The notes under the pieces are model-generated. The model made no database searches. It was not told where the DNA came from and was given only the letters and a program-made list of their open reading frames with translations. The position numbers and the translations under genes were made by a program. A stretch of 16,759 nucleotides of DNA from Chloroflexota bacterium (lineage in GTDB: Bacteria > Chloroflexota > Anaerolineae > Caldilineales > Caldilineaceae), in NCBI GenBank assembly GCA_003577005.1, contig QEUW01000136.1:1-16759 (forward strand). The letters run 5' to 3'. Below, piece after piece: positions 1 through 5,717 of this stretch. The stretch's first letter is position 1. Each line of letters opens with the position of its first letter.

Positions 1-512
1 ACAAAGACGCCGGGTTTCAATCGCAGCCAACCGATTGAGCCGTATGCACGCGGCACAGCCGGATCATTCGTAATTGGCGTGGGCTGACCGTGATAGGCGA
101 CCGACACTGTAAAGAGTTGCCCATTGGCGAGCCGCGCAGCGGGCGTCAGCGTCAGCTCGCTGCCGGTGCGCTGGAAGCGAGCCGGACGATCATTCACCTG
201 GATAGCGTCGATGGTGAGTCCAAAGAAATCCAGGTTGAAGGTGCGCAGCGGTTGAGTGGCTTGCGCCAGGATCGTAGTCGTGCCTGTGATCGTGTTGCTC
301 GCCATCTCCACCTGGAGGTCGATGGCGTAGTGCATCACGTCGTAGCCGCCGTTGCCCAGGTGCGGGTAGATGGGATCGCCCAGACCGGCCGCGCCGACAA
401 CCGGTGTGGTGGGTGCAGCAGGCGGCGTTGCCAGCGCCGGCAGGGCACAAGCGGTCAGCACGACGTAGGCCAGCAGCAAGATACTGACTCCATTGCCAGT
501 TCGCCTAGACAT
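1..512 (-). CDS. M1-family metallopeptidase (aminopeptidase N-like) lipoprotein, N-terminal part
   Basis: Open reading frame from ATG at 512 that runs off the left edge without a stop (170 codons visible). Residues 1-22 form a lipoprotein signal: basic start MSRRTGNG, hydrophobic stretch, lipobox LTAC with Cys22, so the protein is probably membrane-anchored outside the cytoplasm. After a Pro/Ala/Thr linker comes DPIYPHLGNGGYDVMHYAID followed by alternating beta-strand-like sequence (ITGTTTILAQAT, FNLDFFGLTIDAIQVND). This is the typical start of the M1 peptidase N-terminal beta domain. The zinc motif HExxH and GxMEN would lie outside the window, so catalytic competence cannot be judged. The sequence AGGGAAGG abuts the start codon, an unusually close ribosome site. 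It is transcribed divergently from the 694 gene. The family call rests on the N-terminal domain alone. Confidence 0.8.
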   Translation of the reverse strand, partial: MSRRTGNGVSILLLAYVVLTACALPALATPPAAPTTPVVGAAGLGDPIYPHLGNGGYDVMHYAIDLQVEMASNTITGTTTILAQATQPLRTFNLDFFGLTIDAIQVNDRPARFQRTGSELTLTPAARLANGQLFTVSVAYHGQPTPITNDPAVPRAYGSIGWLRLKPGVF

Positions 513-604
513 CCTTCCCTGAAAAGTGAGAAAACTCATGGATGCACCCTGCGAGTATGTCCAAAATAAGGGGCCAATCCGCCGCCGACATTTTGCCAAT
601 GCAG

Positions 605-633
605 TTGACGCGCAGTTGACTATTTGCTATACT
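605..633 (+). promoter_or_regulatory. Sigma70-type promoter of the toxin-antitoxin-like pair
   Basis: TTGACG (605-610), a 17-base spacer and TATACT (628-633) give five of six matches to both consensus hexamers at the ideal distance. The start codon of the first gene lies 60 bases downstream. The 9-mer GCAGTTGAC occurs twice, at 601-609 and 612-620, 11 bases apart, overlapping the -35 box and spacer. An imperfectly spaced inverted pair ATCCGC (651-656) / GCGGAT (669-674) lies in the leader. Either could be an operator for autoregulation; that is inference. Confidence 0.65.
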
Positions 634-693
634 TTTGTAAGTCCAGTCTGATCCGCATTCGCAACGGAGCGGATAGTATTCCTTTGGCGAAAG

Positions 694-1059
694 ATGAAAT
701 CGATGACCATCCTACAAATTAGCCCCAGAGTTGTGGCGGTCGCTGCTCTAGTGAAACGGTTTAGCCACAGCGAGCTCGCGCAACTGGTGGCAATAGTGCC
801 CGCTCTGCACGAGGTCCAGCCACATGACGACGAGCGTTTGATCGCTCACTTTCGCCAACTCGGCGTGGAACAACGCGCCGGCCGTTCCGCCAGCCCTGAT
901 GATCTCTTCCTCGGCGGTTTGATGTATGCCCAGTACTTTGCGCTCTCTGCTGTGGAACAAGACGCCCTTTGGGAACAGTTATTTGCCGAAACCGCTGTAG
1001 ATATGGAAACCGTGCCCGAAGTGGATTTAGCCGAGGATGCCAAGCTGTCTGCTGGATAA
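694..1059 (+). CDS. Hypothetical protein, possible antitoxin partner of the PIN gene
   Basis: A 121-residue acidic, mostly helical-looking protein of no family I recognise. It is rich in Ala, Leu, Glu and Asp, has no signal peptide or membrane segment, and ends in an acidic stretch (VPEVDLAEDAKLSAG). Its stop overlaps the start of the downstream PIN-domain gene by 23 bases, an arrangement typical of co-translated antitoxin-toxin pairs, and a strong promoter sits directly upstream. No classical DNA-binding antitoxin fold (ribbon-helix-helix, AbrB, Phd) is obvious, so the antitoxin role rests on position only. An internal ATG at codon 4 could also serve as the start. The ribosome site (GGCGAAAG) is weak. 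Confidence 0.6.
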   Translation: MKSMTILQISPRVVAVAALVKRFSHSELAQLVAIVPALHEVQPHDDERLIAHFRQLGVEQRAGRSASPDDLFLGGLMYAQYFALSAVEQDALWEQLFAETAVDMETVPEVDLAEDAKLSAG

Positions 1060-1549
1060 GAACGTTGTGCGCAGAGCCATCGAAGGCATCGGCAAGACGC
1101 AGTTCGGGCGCCCACTGACGAAAGAGGAGCTTTCTTCGCTCCGTTTGCTCCTGGCGGCTGAACAGGGCCAGTTTGAACTGTTCATCTCCATCGAGATGCA
1201 ACATATTTTGGATCGCTATGGCGATCATCCCGATGTTCAGGTGTTTCGCCGCTTTGTATAGGTGTTGCGCCCCGCGCGCTACTTCAAACGTTGGGCGCGA
1301 CGGCTGCGGACACATGGTTTCACCAGCGAAGATGCCAAGGTATTGGCGTTGGCGACCTTCGGCGCTGCTCCAGCAGCCAATGCGCTGGGTGTTGAGCAGA
1401 TCGCAACGTTCGATCAACCGCTGATCAACCATTTTGCGCAGCTTCAAGATCGTCTTACCCGCAGATTGAGATCGATGACCGCCCAACTTCCCACTCCTTA
1501 CTCATTAGCCAGGTTGCCCGTTGTTCGCTCGCCGTATGATTTTCAATAG
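1037..1549 (+). pseudogene. PIN-domain ribonuclease (VapC-like), interrupted by an in-frame TAG
   Basis: Starting at ATG 1037, the frame reads MPSCLLDKNVVRRAIEG, the usual PIN opening with the first catalytic Asp in LLDKNV. TAG at 1259-1261 stops it after 74 codons. The same frame then continues without any shift to 1549 and contains the rest of the fold: a helical stretch, FTSEDAKVLALATFG (third acidic position) and IATFDQPL (fourth). The full frame is 171 codons, about the normal length of a PIN nuclease. The stop therefore splits the acidic residues needed to bind Mg2+, and neither half alone should be active. A GTG directly after the TAG could restart translation, but that product lacks the first Asp. 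Likely once a toxin that cleaved RNA; now inactivated, unless the TAG is a sequence error. Confidence 0.65.
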
Positions 1550-1554
1550 AAAGC

Positions 1555-1770
1555 TCAGATCAGCTCTGTCAATGGCGGGTGTCCTCTCGGTGTGGCCAGC
1601 GCCGCATCGGGCAGGACGTAGGAATAGGACAGCCGCTCATCCTCCCATTCCAGCATCTCCGGGAAACGAGTGTTGGGCAGCACTTGCACGGCGAAGATCT
1701 CCTGCACGCCGCTTTCAAAGCGCAAAAAGCCTAGCGCCTGCCCACTTTCGCTGTGCCGCGCTGCCCTTGT
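1555..1770 (-). pseudogene. Orphan coding remnant, C-terminal piece of an unrecognised protein
   Basis: Between the PIN gene and the next cluster (1550-1867) there is no intact gene. On the minus strand a 71-codon frame, open from a stop at 1771-1773 to TGA at 1555-1557, has a natural protein composition: ESGQALGFLRFESGVQEIFA, then VLPNTRFPEMLEWEDERLSY. It has no ATG and no ribosome site, only internal GTG codons. The opposite strand in the same place gives only Arg/Ala/Pro-rich shadow sequence. I read it as the 3' end of a gene whose front has been lost or frameshifted. I do not recognise the family. Confidence 0.4.
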
Positions 1771-1867
1771 TCAGCGGTGAATGCTCCGCTCGCAGCCTGT
1801 GCGCTCTCAACCATCCAATTGGTCGTCGCTATCTCGTCTAGCCGGCCAACTGGCCAGGTCAGGACCC

Positions 1868-2536
1868 TTACCCTCCCGGACGTGGTAGCATTTGCCCTGC
1901 TGGTTCATCGGGCACGGCCAGGCGTTGGAAGAGAGCTTGCAGGCCCGGCGCCGCCACCATCTCTTGAAAGAGCTGTACATAGGCATCTTCACCGGCGTCC
2001 GCCTCTACCACCTCCACTGTCAACGCCGCCGGGCTGTGCTTGGGATAGAGCAGCAGCGTGGCGAACGGCTCGCCAGCGGCAAAGCTGATGGTCTGGTGCG
2101 GGCGGGTGAATTGCCAGTGAACGGCGACCGTCGCCGGCAATAGCGAGGCATCGACCAGGCTCTCCAGCGGAGCCAGGCCATCCTGGAGCGCATTGAGCGG
2201 GCCGCGCACCCAGAGTTGATGTTCGCCCGCGGTCTTGAATTGATAGCCGGGATAAAAAGTGAGCAGCCCCTCGCCGAGGTTGCTCTGCACAAAGGCGGGC
2301 TGCGCTGTGGCGTCTCCGGCCAGATGAATCTCGATATCTTCGGGCTTTGACCCACCGTGCCAGGTGGCTGCAAAGGCAACCGGGCAGCAGATCTGCCATC
2401 CGGCGCCGGCAAAATTCAGGGTGGCGGGGGCCGGGTCTTGACCTGGCTCGCTTTCCTCTGCTACCGGTTGCAACGGGACGGGCCGGTCATGCAGCGGATA
2501 GGCCGTGATGATCCTGTTCTGGTTGTATTTGTTCAT
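1868..2536 (-). CDS. DUF6065-family protein (stand-alone copy)
   Basis: A 222-residue soluble protein counted from ATG 2536 (MNKYNQNRIITAYPLHDRPV). Marks of the DUF6065 family are ICCPVAFAATWHGG, LGEGLLTFYPGYQFKT, LWVRGPLNALQDGLAPLES, VHWQFTRP and FAAGEPFATLLLYPK. The same module forms the N-terminus of the large protein at 5718-8156, and the two are clearly paralogous over their whole length. The function of this family is unknown to me. It recurs beside glycosyltransferases and a sulfotransferase here, suggesting a part in modifying or binding a sugar or peptide substrate. The start was chosen by alignment with the paralogue. Upstream the frame stays open into the sulfotransferase sequence, so a fused reading is possible. 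The ribosome site is poor, so translation may depend on coupling to the gene ahead. Confidence 0.75.
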   Translation of the reverse strand: MNKYNQNRIITAYPLHDRPVPLQPVAEESEPGQDPAPATLNFAGAGWQICCPVAFAATWHGGSKPEDIEIHLAGDATAQPAFVQSNLGEGLLTFYPGYQFKTAGEHQLWVRGPLNALQDGLAPLESLVDASLLPATVAVHWQFTRPHQTISFAAGEPFATLLLYPKHSPAALTVEVVEADAGEDAYVQLFQEMVAAPGLQALFQRLAVPDEPAGQMLPRPGG

Positions 2537-3193
2537 TGGCGCGTCAACTTTCGGTGGGATGGCGCGAACCGCCGCACGACCGTTTGTCTCCCCCCCAAAG
2601 GTATAGTGAAAGGCGTCGATGTCGCGCCGGTAGGTGGCGGCCACCAATGCCTGGGTCTCTGTATCGTAATACTCCTGATAAGGCCGGTGCGCCGAGCGGT
2701 TGCGGTGCGGCAGCGTGGCCTCGATGCCCAGCAAGCGGCAGAGCTGGCCGAAATCCTCGTCCAGGTGCTCGAAGCGCCCGATAAAGTCCATTTGCAGATT
2801 GTCTGCCGTGACAAAGTCTTTTTGTGGAAGCAGATGATTGGCGATGCCCGGCGGGGTTGCCGCCAGTTCGCAGGCGCGACGGATGCGCTGTTCCACGGTG
2901 AGGTCTTTGAATCAGGGGCTCATCCACCGGCAGAAGATTTCTGAGACCAGCCGCTCCCAGGGGTTTCTGACAAAGCAGAACTTGAAGTAGGAGTTGAGCT
3001 GCGCCGGCGTGAGGATGCCGTAGTCGGCCAGTTCCTGGAGCGTCAGGTGGTTGAGCGGGGCGTGCGGGACGCGCACATCATCCCACTCCCGGCGCAGGAG
3101 CTGACAGCTCTCATCGCGCAGCGCCTCCTCGATGCTCGTGCCGGCGGTCTTGGGGATGTGGATAAAAATAAATTTGTGCTTGTGCGAGATCAT
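2537..3193 (-). pseudogene. Small sulfotransferase (PAPS-dependent, Sulfotransfer_2-like) interrupted by TGA
   Basis: The frame from ATG 3193 (ribosome site GAGAGG, 7 bases away) reads MISHKHKFIFIHIPKTAGTS, with the 5'-phosphosulfate loop IPKTAGTS at residues 13-20, then FCFVRNPWERLVS (3'-phosphate loop, about 72-84). TGA at 2912-2914 is codon 94. The same frame continues FKDLTVEQR, FIGRFEHLDEDFGQLCRLLG, LPHRNRSAHRPYQEYYD and a final YRRDIDAFHYTFGG, the normal end of these enzymes. About 219 codons in all matches the family. Such enzymes transfer sulfate from PAPS to a sugar or protein hydroxyl. The cofactor loops and the rest of the fold are separated by the stop. A one-base change from CGA, GGA or TGG would explain it. 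Upstream it is in frame with tatA; downstream with the DUF6065 gene. Confidence 0.75.
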
Positions 3194-3418
3194 CGCGGCG
3201 CCTCTCATCGACAACTCAATCAAATGTCGCACCGATGCTGCCGGTTCAGGTTTGGCCGTAGACAATTGTTTCCCATCCGCTACACTCGATTCCTTGCGGA
3301 ATTCGCGGATTCCTTTCCCCACAGCGCCAAAGACTTCGGGCAGCTTGCCGATTCCAAACAACATGGCGACGATCACCAAGATCAACGTCAACTCCACCCA
3401 GCCAATCTGCGGTATCAT
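2912..3418 (-). CDS. tatA: TatA/E-like translocase subunit running in frame into the sulfotransferase N-half
   Basis: Begins at ATG 3418 with ribosome site AAGGAG (3426-3431) 7 bases upstream. Residues 1-45 are a textbook TatA: short N-terminus MIPQIGWVE, a single membrane helix (LTLILVIVAMLF), the FG hinge, and an amphipathic helix GKLPEVFGAVGKGIREFRKE. A charged tail follows. At about 75 residues, the usual TatA size, one expects a stop. Instead the frame stays open through the sulfotransferase start (Met76) to the TGA at 2912, giving 168 residues. TatA oligomers form the pore for folded, twin-arginine-tagged proteins at the inner membrane. The gene just upstream encodes a twin-arginine protein, so this may be a dedicated export subunit. 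The fusion may be genuine, or the tatA stop may have been lost. Confidence 0.8.
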   Translation of the reverse strand: MIPQIGWVELTLILVIVAMLFGIGKLPEVFGAVGKGIREFRKESSVADGKQLSTAKPEPAASVRHLIELSMRGAAMISHKHKFIFIHIPKTAGTSIEEALRDESCQLLRREWDDVRVPHAPLNHLTLQELADYGILTPAQLNSYFKFCFVRNPWERLVSEIFCRWMSP

Positions 3419-3449
3419 GGGTAGGCTCCTTGTGCGAAGATGTGTGAAC

Positions 3450-3486
3450 CCATCATCCCGGAAGCTCGCAGCTTCCGGGATGATGG
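3450..3486. repeat. Palindromic element with CCCGGAAGCT core, copy 1
   Basis: Perfect 17-base arms (3450-3466 and 3470-3486) with a 3-base loop CGC. The core CCCGGAAGCT / AGCTTCCGGG is shared with the hairpin at 8666-8696. It lies just upstream of tatA. No T-run follows, so it does not look like an intrinsic terminator. Confidence 0.8.
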
Positions 3487-3520
3487 TCAACTCTCAATGC
3501 AACGCACGGCGGGTCAGCCT

Positions 3521-3561
3521 CGTCCTCGTTCTCGGCAACGCTCCAGTCGGGAACGAGGACG
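3521..3561. repeat. Inverted repeat in the gap before tatA
   Basis: CGTCCTCGTTC (3521-3531) and its exact complement GAACGAGGACG (3551-3561) enclose 19 bases. It belongs to the series of palindromic elements filling 3450-3720. Confidence 0.7.
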
Positions 3562-3609
3562 GGTACGAAAAGCTTGAAGTCACCAAGAACTTTAGGTTCC
3601 TTGGGAATT

Positions 3610-3714
3610 CAGGGGGTTAGGAGTGGGTTGGTTCGTTGGATAGTTGGTTAGTCGGAGAAGCGCAGCCAGCCAACCAACCAACGAACCAACCGACGAACCG
3701 TCGTCAACCCCCTG
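3610..3714. repeat. Nested inverted repeat made of GTTGG/CCAAC units
   Basis: Outer arms CAGGGGGTT (3610-3618) and AACCCCCTG (3706-3714) enclose inner arms GGTTGGTTCGTTGG (3626-3639) and CCAACGAACCAACC (3678-3691), with further GGTT/AACC units between. It fills the gap between the Thr-tailed protein's stop and tatA. It resembles a small non-coding mobile or structural element; no transposase or target duplication is evident. Confidence 0.65.
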
Positions 3715-3737
3715 AGATCCGGTTGAACCGAACTTTA

Positions 3738-4544
3738 CTAATCCGGCTGCGCCGTCGTCGTGGTGGGTGGCGGCGTCGTCGTGGTGGTCGTGGGCGGCGG
3801 CTCGGTCGTCGTGGTGGTGGTCGTCGTCGGCTCCGTGGTCGTGGTCGTCGTCGTCGTCGGACAGCTTGGCGAGTCCTTGCTGGCGTCCACCTGCTGGCGT
3901 GCGGCCTGGTCTTCTTTGATCATCCACGTGATCTTGTTGCCGTCGAACACCACCGAAAACACGTACTCATGCGTCCCCGGCAGGAAAGTGTCGGGCTGCC
4001 CCCGATACTTGGGTTCGGACGTGAACATGTTCTTGGCATGTGACGGATCGAAAGGAATGACGATCGTGCTGCTGGACGTGTTGATGTAGCCGAAGTAGGC
4101 CGTATACGTGCCGTTGCCATTGTCGGCGACACACTGCAAGGTTGGATAGACACTCCCTGCTGCCGCTCGCACTTCCACCGTTGACACAATGGGCAGCAAG
4201 GCCAGCGACAGCCCGGCGGCGGCGAAAGCGGTCAGCGCCTGCCGCCGGCTGAGCATGGGCCGCGGCGCCTGCGTCGTGGTGATCTTCTCCTGGAGCAAAT
4301 TGGCTTTCTCCAATTCGTCCAGCGCCAGCCAGAGCATCTGCCCCGCCTGGTTTTGCGACACATTGAACTTGCGGCGCAGGAGTTCCGTCAACTGCTCGGG
4401 TGTGGTCTGCCCGTCGCAGTGTTGAAAGACCAACGCCGAGGTGGCGTTGAGCACATGGGCCTGTTGCAGTTGGGGGTCAAAGACACCCATCCCATCACCC
4501 GCCGCCACACTGGCCAGGTTCGCCCTTCTTTGAGGGTTTGCCAT
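3738..4544 (-). CDS. PqqD-domain protein with internal Tat signal, secreted domain and Thr/Pro mucin-like tail
   Basis: A 268-residue protein with ribosome site AGGAGGT 6 bases before ATG 4544. Residues 20-86 form a PqqD-like winged-helix domain (FDPQLQQAHVLNATSALVF, then LLRRKFNVSQNQAGQMLWLA), the fold used in RiPP pathways to bind leader peptides. Residues 97-129 are a twin-arginine signal: SRRQAL, a hydrophobic run and RAAA. The PqqD part should thus stay cytoplasmic, or be removed, while the rest is exported by Tat. Residues 134-228 are a compact secreted domain (CVADNGNGTYTAYFGY, RGQPDTFLPG, FSVVFDGNKITW) with Cys137 and Cys228. Residues 230-268 hold four Thr blocks (8, 8, 6 and 4) separated by EP, EPPP and PPP. 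Such a tail is a typical O-glycan acceptor or wall-spanning stalk. Glycosyltransferase genes lie immediately upstream and tatA downstream. Confidence 0.8.
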   Translation of the reverse strand: MANPQRRANLASVAAGDGMGVFDPQLQQAHVLNATSALVFQHCDGQTTPEQLTELLRRKFNVSQNQAGQMLWLALDELEKANLLQEKITTTQAPRPMLSRRQALTAFAAAGLSLALLPIVSTVEVRAAAGSVYPTLQCVADNGNGTYTAYFGYINTSSSTIVIPFDPSHAKNMFTSEPKYRGQPDTFLPGTHEYVFSVVFDGNKITWMIKEDQAARQQVDASKDSPSCPTTTTTTTTEPTTTTTTTTEPPPTTTTTTPPPTTTTAQPD

Positions 4545-4584
4545 CTGTATACCTCCTGATGCTGATGAAAGAAATACACATTGT

Positions 4585-4614
4585 CTACGAAAAACTCAGG
4601 TTGTTGCCAGGCAT
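4585..4614 (-). other. Nine-codon mini-ORF with an orphan Shine-Dalgarno sequence
   Basis: On the minus strand AAAGGAGGT directly precedes an ATG that opens a nine-residue frame (MPGNNLSFS, TAG). It lies in the 175-base gap upstream of the PqqD-domain gene, whose own ribosome site repeats GGAGGTAT. The zero spacing is poor for initiation, so it may be a duplicated site and not a real peptide. Confidence 0.25.
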
Positions 4615-4651
4615 ACCTCCTTTCGCGCCGGGAACTGCGACCCCCTCCTAA

Positions 4652-4672
4652 CCTCCCCCAGGTTGGGGGAGG
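4652..4672. repeat. Short G/C hairpin between glycosyltransferase and PqqD-domain genes
   Basis: CCTCCCCC (4652-4659) and GGGGGAGG (4665-4672) flank a 5-base loop. It could attenuate transcription from the upstream glycosyltransferase gene, but no clear T-run follows on the minus strand. Confidence 0.5.
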
Positions 4673-4719
4673 AACCGCATCTTCGTTCATCCTGGATTGG
4701 TTCCCTCCCTAGTGCAGAA

Positions 4720-5604
4720 TCAGGGGACCTGTTCGGTGACGAGGCGTGTCAGGTTTGGCGCACCTGACATGTCTTCCCCGACGAAGACCCCTGTAACTGC
4801 ACTAGTCTGGGGAAGGTTAGGGTGGGGTGGCGCTTGCTCTTCGGCAAAAGTCGCAAGATAGCTGAAAACCAACTGCCGATAGTCGGTTCTCCAGCCTGGC
4901 TGCAACGGGATGGTTCCTTGGCGGATCTCACCCCGTTTGACCCGTTGTTGAACAAAGGCCTCCACCTGCTCATGGCCTACGTTTGCGCCGGCTTTGTAAT
5001 GACCAAACCCGCTCATGTGATAGGAGCCGGTGCCGCCCCAGCGGTAGATGTAGTAGATCTCCTCTGGCCGGATGGCGTAGGGCTTGGTGGAGCCGGGAAA
5101 GTGCTTGGCCAGGCGCTCCTCAAAGATCAGGTCGTAGCCGGTGCCCTCGGCCGGATAGCCGCGCACACCATTAAAGAGCCGGCGTAACCAACAGCTTCCG
5201 ACATGAAACAGGTTTCCGAGCGGGCCACTCAACTCCCCGCGCTTCCAAAGCCAGGCCTTGTCGGGTTTGAAGAAGCCCTTTTGCGCGTCAAAGTGCTCAA
5301 TCGAGAAGCACAGGCGGTGGGGCAGGTAGATGTCATCGTCATCCCAGACAAAGAGCAGGTCATGCGCCGCCAGGGCGACGGCTGCGTTCATCTTCTCGCC
5401 GACCGTGCGGAAACGCTGCGGGCAGTTGATCACCTGCACCTCCGGGTGGTCAAACAGCAGCGTCTGTGCGGCGTAGTCATTCAAGACGATCAACTCTTTG
5501 CACCCGTCATAGTCCTGGAGCAGAAAGGAGTAAATAGCTTCTTCCAGCACCTGCGGGCGGCCATAGGTCAGGCAGATGCAGCTGACGGCGGGTTGGCCTT
5601 CCAT
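4720..5604 (-). CDS. GT-A fold glycosyltransferase
   Basis: A 294-residue enzyme from ATG 5604, with AAAGG 8 bases upstream. Residues 6-30 (VSCICLTYGRPQVLEEAIYS) and 37-42 (ELIVLND) form the nucleotide-sugar binding start of a GT2-like domain. WDDDDIYLPHRL at 87-98 supplies the metal-binding DxD. GSCWLRRLFNGVRGYP and EIYYIYRWGGTGSYHMSGFG follow. The same module is present as residues 233-470 of the large protein encoded just upstream, so one arose by duplication. It transfers a sugar from an NDP donor, presumably in the cytoplasm; donor and acceptor cannot be read from sequence. The last 40 or so residues (PPHPNLPQTS onward) look repeat-derived: they contain an inverted repeat at 4747-4769, and the paralogue has nothing like them. 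Confidence 0.8.
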   Translation of the reverse strand: MEGQPAVSCICLTYGRPQVLEEAIYSFLLQDYDGCKELIVLNDYAAQTLLFDHPEVQVINCPQRFRTVGEKMNAAVALAAHDLLFVWDDDDIYLPHRLCFSIEHFDAQKGFFKPDKAWLWKRGELSGPLGNLFHVGSCWLRRLFNGVRGYPAEGTGYDLIFEERLAKHFPGSTKPYAIRPEEIYYIYRWGGTGSYHMSGFGHYKAGANVGHEQVEAFVQQRVKRGEIRQGTIPLQPGWRTDYRQLVFSYLATFAEEQAPPHPNLPQTSAVTGVFVGEDMSGAPNLTRLVTEQVP

Positions 5605-5616
5605 GATATAAGCCTT

Positions 5617-5692
5617 TCCTTTGCAAAGGAGATTGAGAGATTGAGAGATTCGGAAGACGGCAATCTCCTCAATCTCTTAATCTCTAAATACT
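5617..5692. repeat. Octamer-repeat palindromic element between glycosyltransferase genes
   Basis: A 14-base palindrome TCCTTTGCAAAGGA (5617-5630) is followed by two and a half copies of the 8-base unit GAGATTGA, then an opposing run of its complement (CAATCTCC, TCAATCTC, TTAATCTC) up to about 5692. The arms can pair as one long imperfect hairpin. It occupies most of the 113-base gap. Confidence 0.65.
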
Positions 5693-5717
5693 TATCGTCC
5701 TTTCTTGATGCCAAAGC

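Noticed and set aside
90..569. Plus-strand 159-codon frame opposite the M1 peptidase
   Set aside because: Composition is Arg/His/Gln-rich, and the opposite strand has a signal peptide and a recognisable peptidase domain. It is a shadow.
1521..1841. Plus-strand 106-codon frame after the PIN gene
   Set aside because: Ala/Arg/Pro-rich, with no ribosome site; the minus strand of the same stretch looks more protein-like.
1259..2914. Stop-codon recoding (selenocysteine or pyrrolysine, or a changed genetic code)
   Set aside because: Both TAG and TGA end clearly intact genes here, no SECIS-like hairpin or pyl context was seen, and PIN and sulfotransferase families do not use these residues there.
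3450..3714. CRISPR array
   Set aside because: Repeats are short, palindromic and not separated by unique spacers of even length; no cas gene is present.
3592..4043. Asp/His-rich and Arg/Gly-rich low-complexity frames around the Thr tail
   Set aside because: They are other-frame translations of the ACG/ACC repeat that encodes the Thr tail (Gly/Arg/Val or Asp/His runs) and have no independent support.
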